A stretch of 64,000 bases of DNA from Cognatishimia sp. SS12 (lineage in GTDB: Bacteria; Pseudomonadota; Alphaproteobacteria; Rhodobacterales; Rhodobacteraceae), in the NCBI RefSeq assembly GCF_028369055.1, contig NZ_JAQNCZ010000007.1, forward strand, positions 37,202-101,201, given 5' to 3'. The notes beneath the pieces were generated by a model. The model was not told where the DNA came from. It made no database searches and saw nothing but the letters and a program-made list of their open reading frames with translations. Positions 63,328 to 64,000 of this stretch are shown one piece after another. Each line of letters starts with the position of its first letter. The stretch's first letter is position 1. The translations under genes and the position numbers were made by a program.

Positions 63328-64000
63328 ATGGCCAAGCTGACCACTGGCGAAGTGATCGCCAAATCATTGACTGCAAATGGTGTTGATACCGTATTCGGTA
63401 TCCCCGGTGCGCATATGTATGACTTCAACGATGCGCTCGCGCGCGAAGAAGGCATGCGTTTCATCCACACACGTCACGAGCAGGGCGCCGCTTATATGGC
63501 CTATGGCTATGCGCGCTCTTCCGGCAAGCCCGGCGTTTATACTGTTGTACCGGGCCCCGGCCTGCTGAACTCGGGCGCTGCGCTGTGTACCGCCTATGGG
63601 GCAAACACGCCGGTGATGTGTGTGACCGGCAATATCATGTCGCATCTGATCGGGCAGGGCCGGGGTCAGCTGCACGAACTGCCAGATCATCTAGGCACTC
63701 TGAAGGGTCTGACCAAATGGGCGGATCGCATTGATCACCCGACCGAAGCAGGCGCAACCATGGCGCAGGCGTTTGAAGAAATGCTGTCCGGTCGCCCGCG
63801 TCCGGTTGGCATCGAAGCGCCTTGGGACGTATTTGGCATGGCCGCCGAGGTCGAGGCACCAACCGCCACCGAGCGTCGCGCTGCACCAACACCGGACCCG
63901 GACGCGATTGCCGCCGCAGCAGAGATGATTGCCGCAGCCAAGAATCCGATGATCATGGTTGGCGGCGGCACATGGGATGCGGCCGAAGAGGTGCGCGAGC
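63328..64000 (+). CDS. ThDP-dependent enzyme, acetolactate synthase-like (cut by window edge)
   Basis: The first 224 codons of a thiamine-diphosphate enzyme: MAKLTTGEVIAKSLTANGVD, FGIPGAHMYDFNDAL, and the catalytic Glu in RHEQGAAYMAYGYAR. VYTVVPGPGLLNSGAALCTA matches the N-terminal Pyr domain of IlvB, benzoylformate decarboxylase and glyoxylate carboligase. The C-terminal PP domain lies beyond the window, so the reaction cannot be named. It is probably co-transcribed with the aldehyde dehydrogenase. Confidence 0.85.
   Translation, partial: MAKLTTGEVIAKSLTANGVDTVFGIPGAHMYDFNDALAREEGMRFIHTRHEQGAAYMAYGYARSSGKPGVYTVVPGPGLLNSGAALCTAYGANTPVMCVTGNIMSHLIGQGRGQLHELPDHLGTLKGLTKWADRIDHPTEAGATMAQAFEEMLSGRPRPVGIEAPWDVFGMAAEVEAPTATERRAAPTPDPDAIAAAAEMIAAAKNPMIMVGGGTWDAAEEVRE

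Noticed and set aside
1..64000. tRNA, rRNA, CRISPR, insertion sequence, integrase or phage genes
   Set aside because: None was recognised on either strand by eye. Absence is not proof, since no search tool was run.

Overview
The window looks like part of a large repABC-type replicon (plasmid or chromid) of an alphaproteobacterium, most likely a marine Rhodobacteraceae (Roseobacter-group) strain. The grounds are a complete repABC replication and partition cassette with two perfect 16-bp parS palindromes and a predicted antisense RNA, the GC-rich coding bias, and a content made up almost wholly of catabolic operons with ABC importers and GntR/FCD regulators. I saw no rRNA, tRNA, CRISPR array, insertion sequence or phage gene. 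No database search was possible, so family names rest on motifs and residue patterns.

Layout. (1) 1-4.9 kb: PotABCD-type importer (permease cut by the window edge, ATPase, binding protein), a divergent LysR regulator and an M14 carboxypeptidase. (2) 5.1-8.5 kb: sulfatase, COG3618-type sugar lactonase and aldo/keto reductase in one operon, resembling an oxidative deoxysugar or fucose route. (3) 8.6-14.9 kb: XdhC-like maturation factor, peroxiredoxin-like protein, MoaD-like protein and a three-subunit molybdenum hydroxylase (L, S, M), with a GntR regulator. (4) 15-26.9 kb: aldehyde dehydrogenase, two divergent enolase-superfamily sugar-acid dehydratases, a dipeptide-type ABC importer with a fused double ATPase, and two GntR regulators. 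(5) 27-39.7 kb: sugar ABC importer operon ending in an EamA transporter and a sulfatase, a divergent GH127 glycosidase, a DJ-1/PfpI protein, an HpaI-like aldolase with an HpaH-like hydratase, and a third sulfatase. (6) 40-44.7 kb: second sugar importer with no ATPase gene, a short-chain dehydrogenase and a GntR regulator. (7) 44.8-48.5 kb: repC, repB and repA, reading leftwards. (8) 48.5-50.2 kb: MocA-like cytidylyltransferase and a Bcr/CflA-type efflux pump. (9) 50.6-54.1 kb: aldehyde dehydrogenase, mandelate-racemase-family dehydratase and SMP-30 lactonase. (10) 54.1-61.8 kb: homoprotocatechuate meta-cleavage operon (hpaR, hpaF, hpaE, hpaD, SSADH, hpaG, hpaH, hpaI), with the last gene carrying an extra DUF2218-like domain. 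(11) 61.9-64 kb: aldehyde dehydrogenase and a truncated ThDP-dependent enzyme.

How the parts fit. Most modules repeat one theme: import a sugar, sugar acid or oligosaccharide; remove sulfate or a glycosyl group; oxidise the sugar to a lactone; hydrolyse it; dehydrate the acid with an enolase-superfamily enzyme; then finish with an aldolase and an aldehyde dehydrogenase. The hpa module converts 3,4-dihydroxyphenylacetate to pyruvate and succinate, but no hpaBC hydroxylase is present. The best candidates for something new are the GH127/sulfatase/hydratase/aldolase locus with two importers and one ATPase, the HpaI-DUF2218 fusion, the MoaD-like gene inside the molybdenum hydroxylase operon, a palindrome shared by the molybdenum hydroxylase and dehydratase promoters, and a stem-loop after every binding-protein gene.
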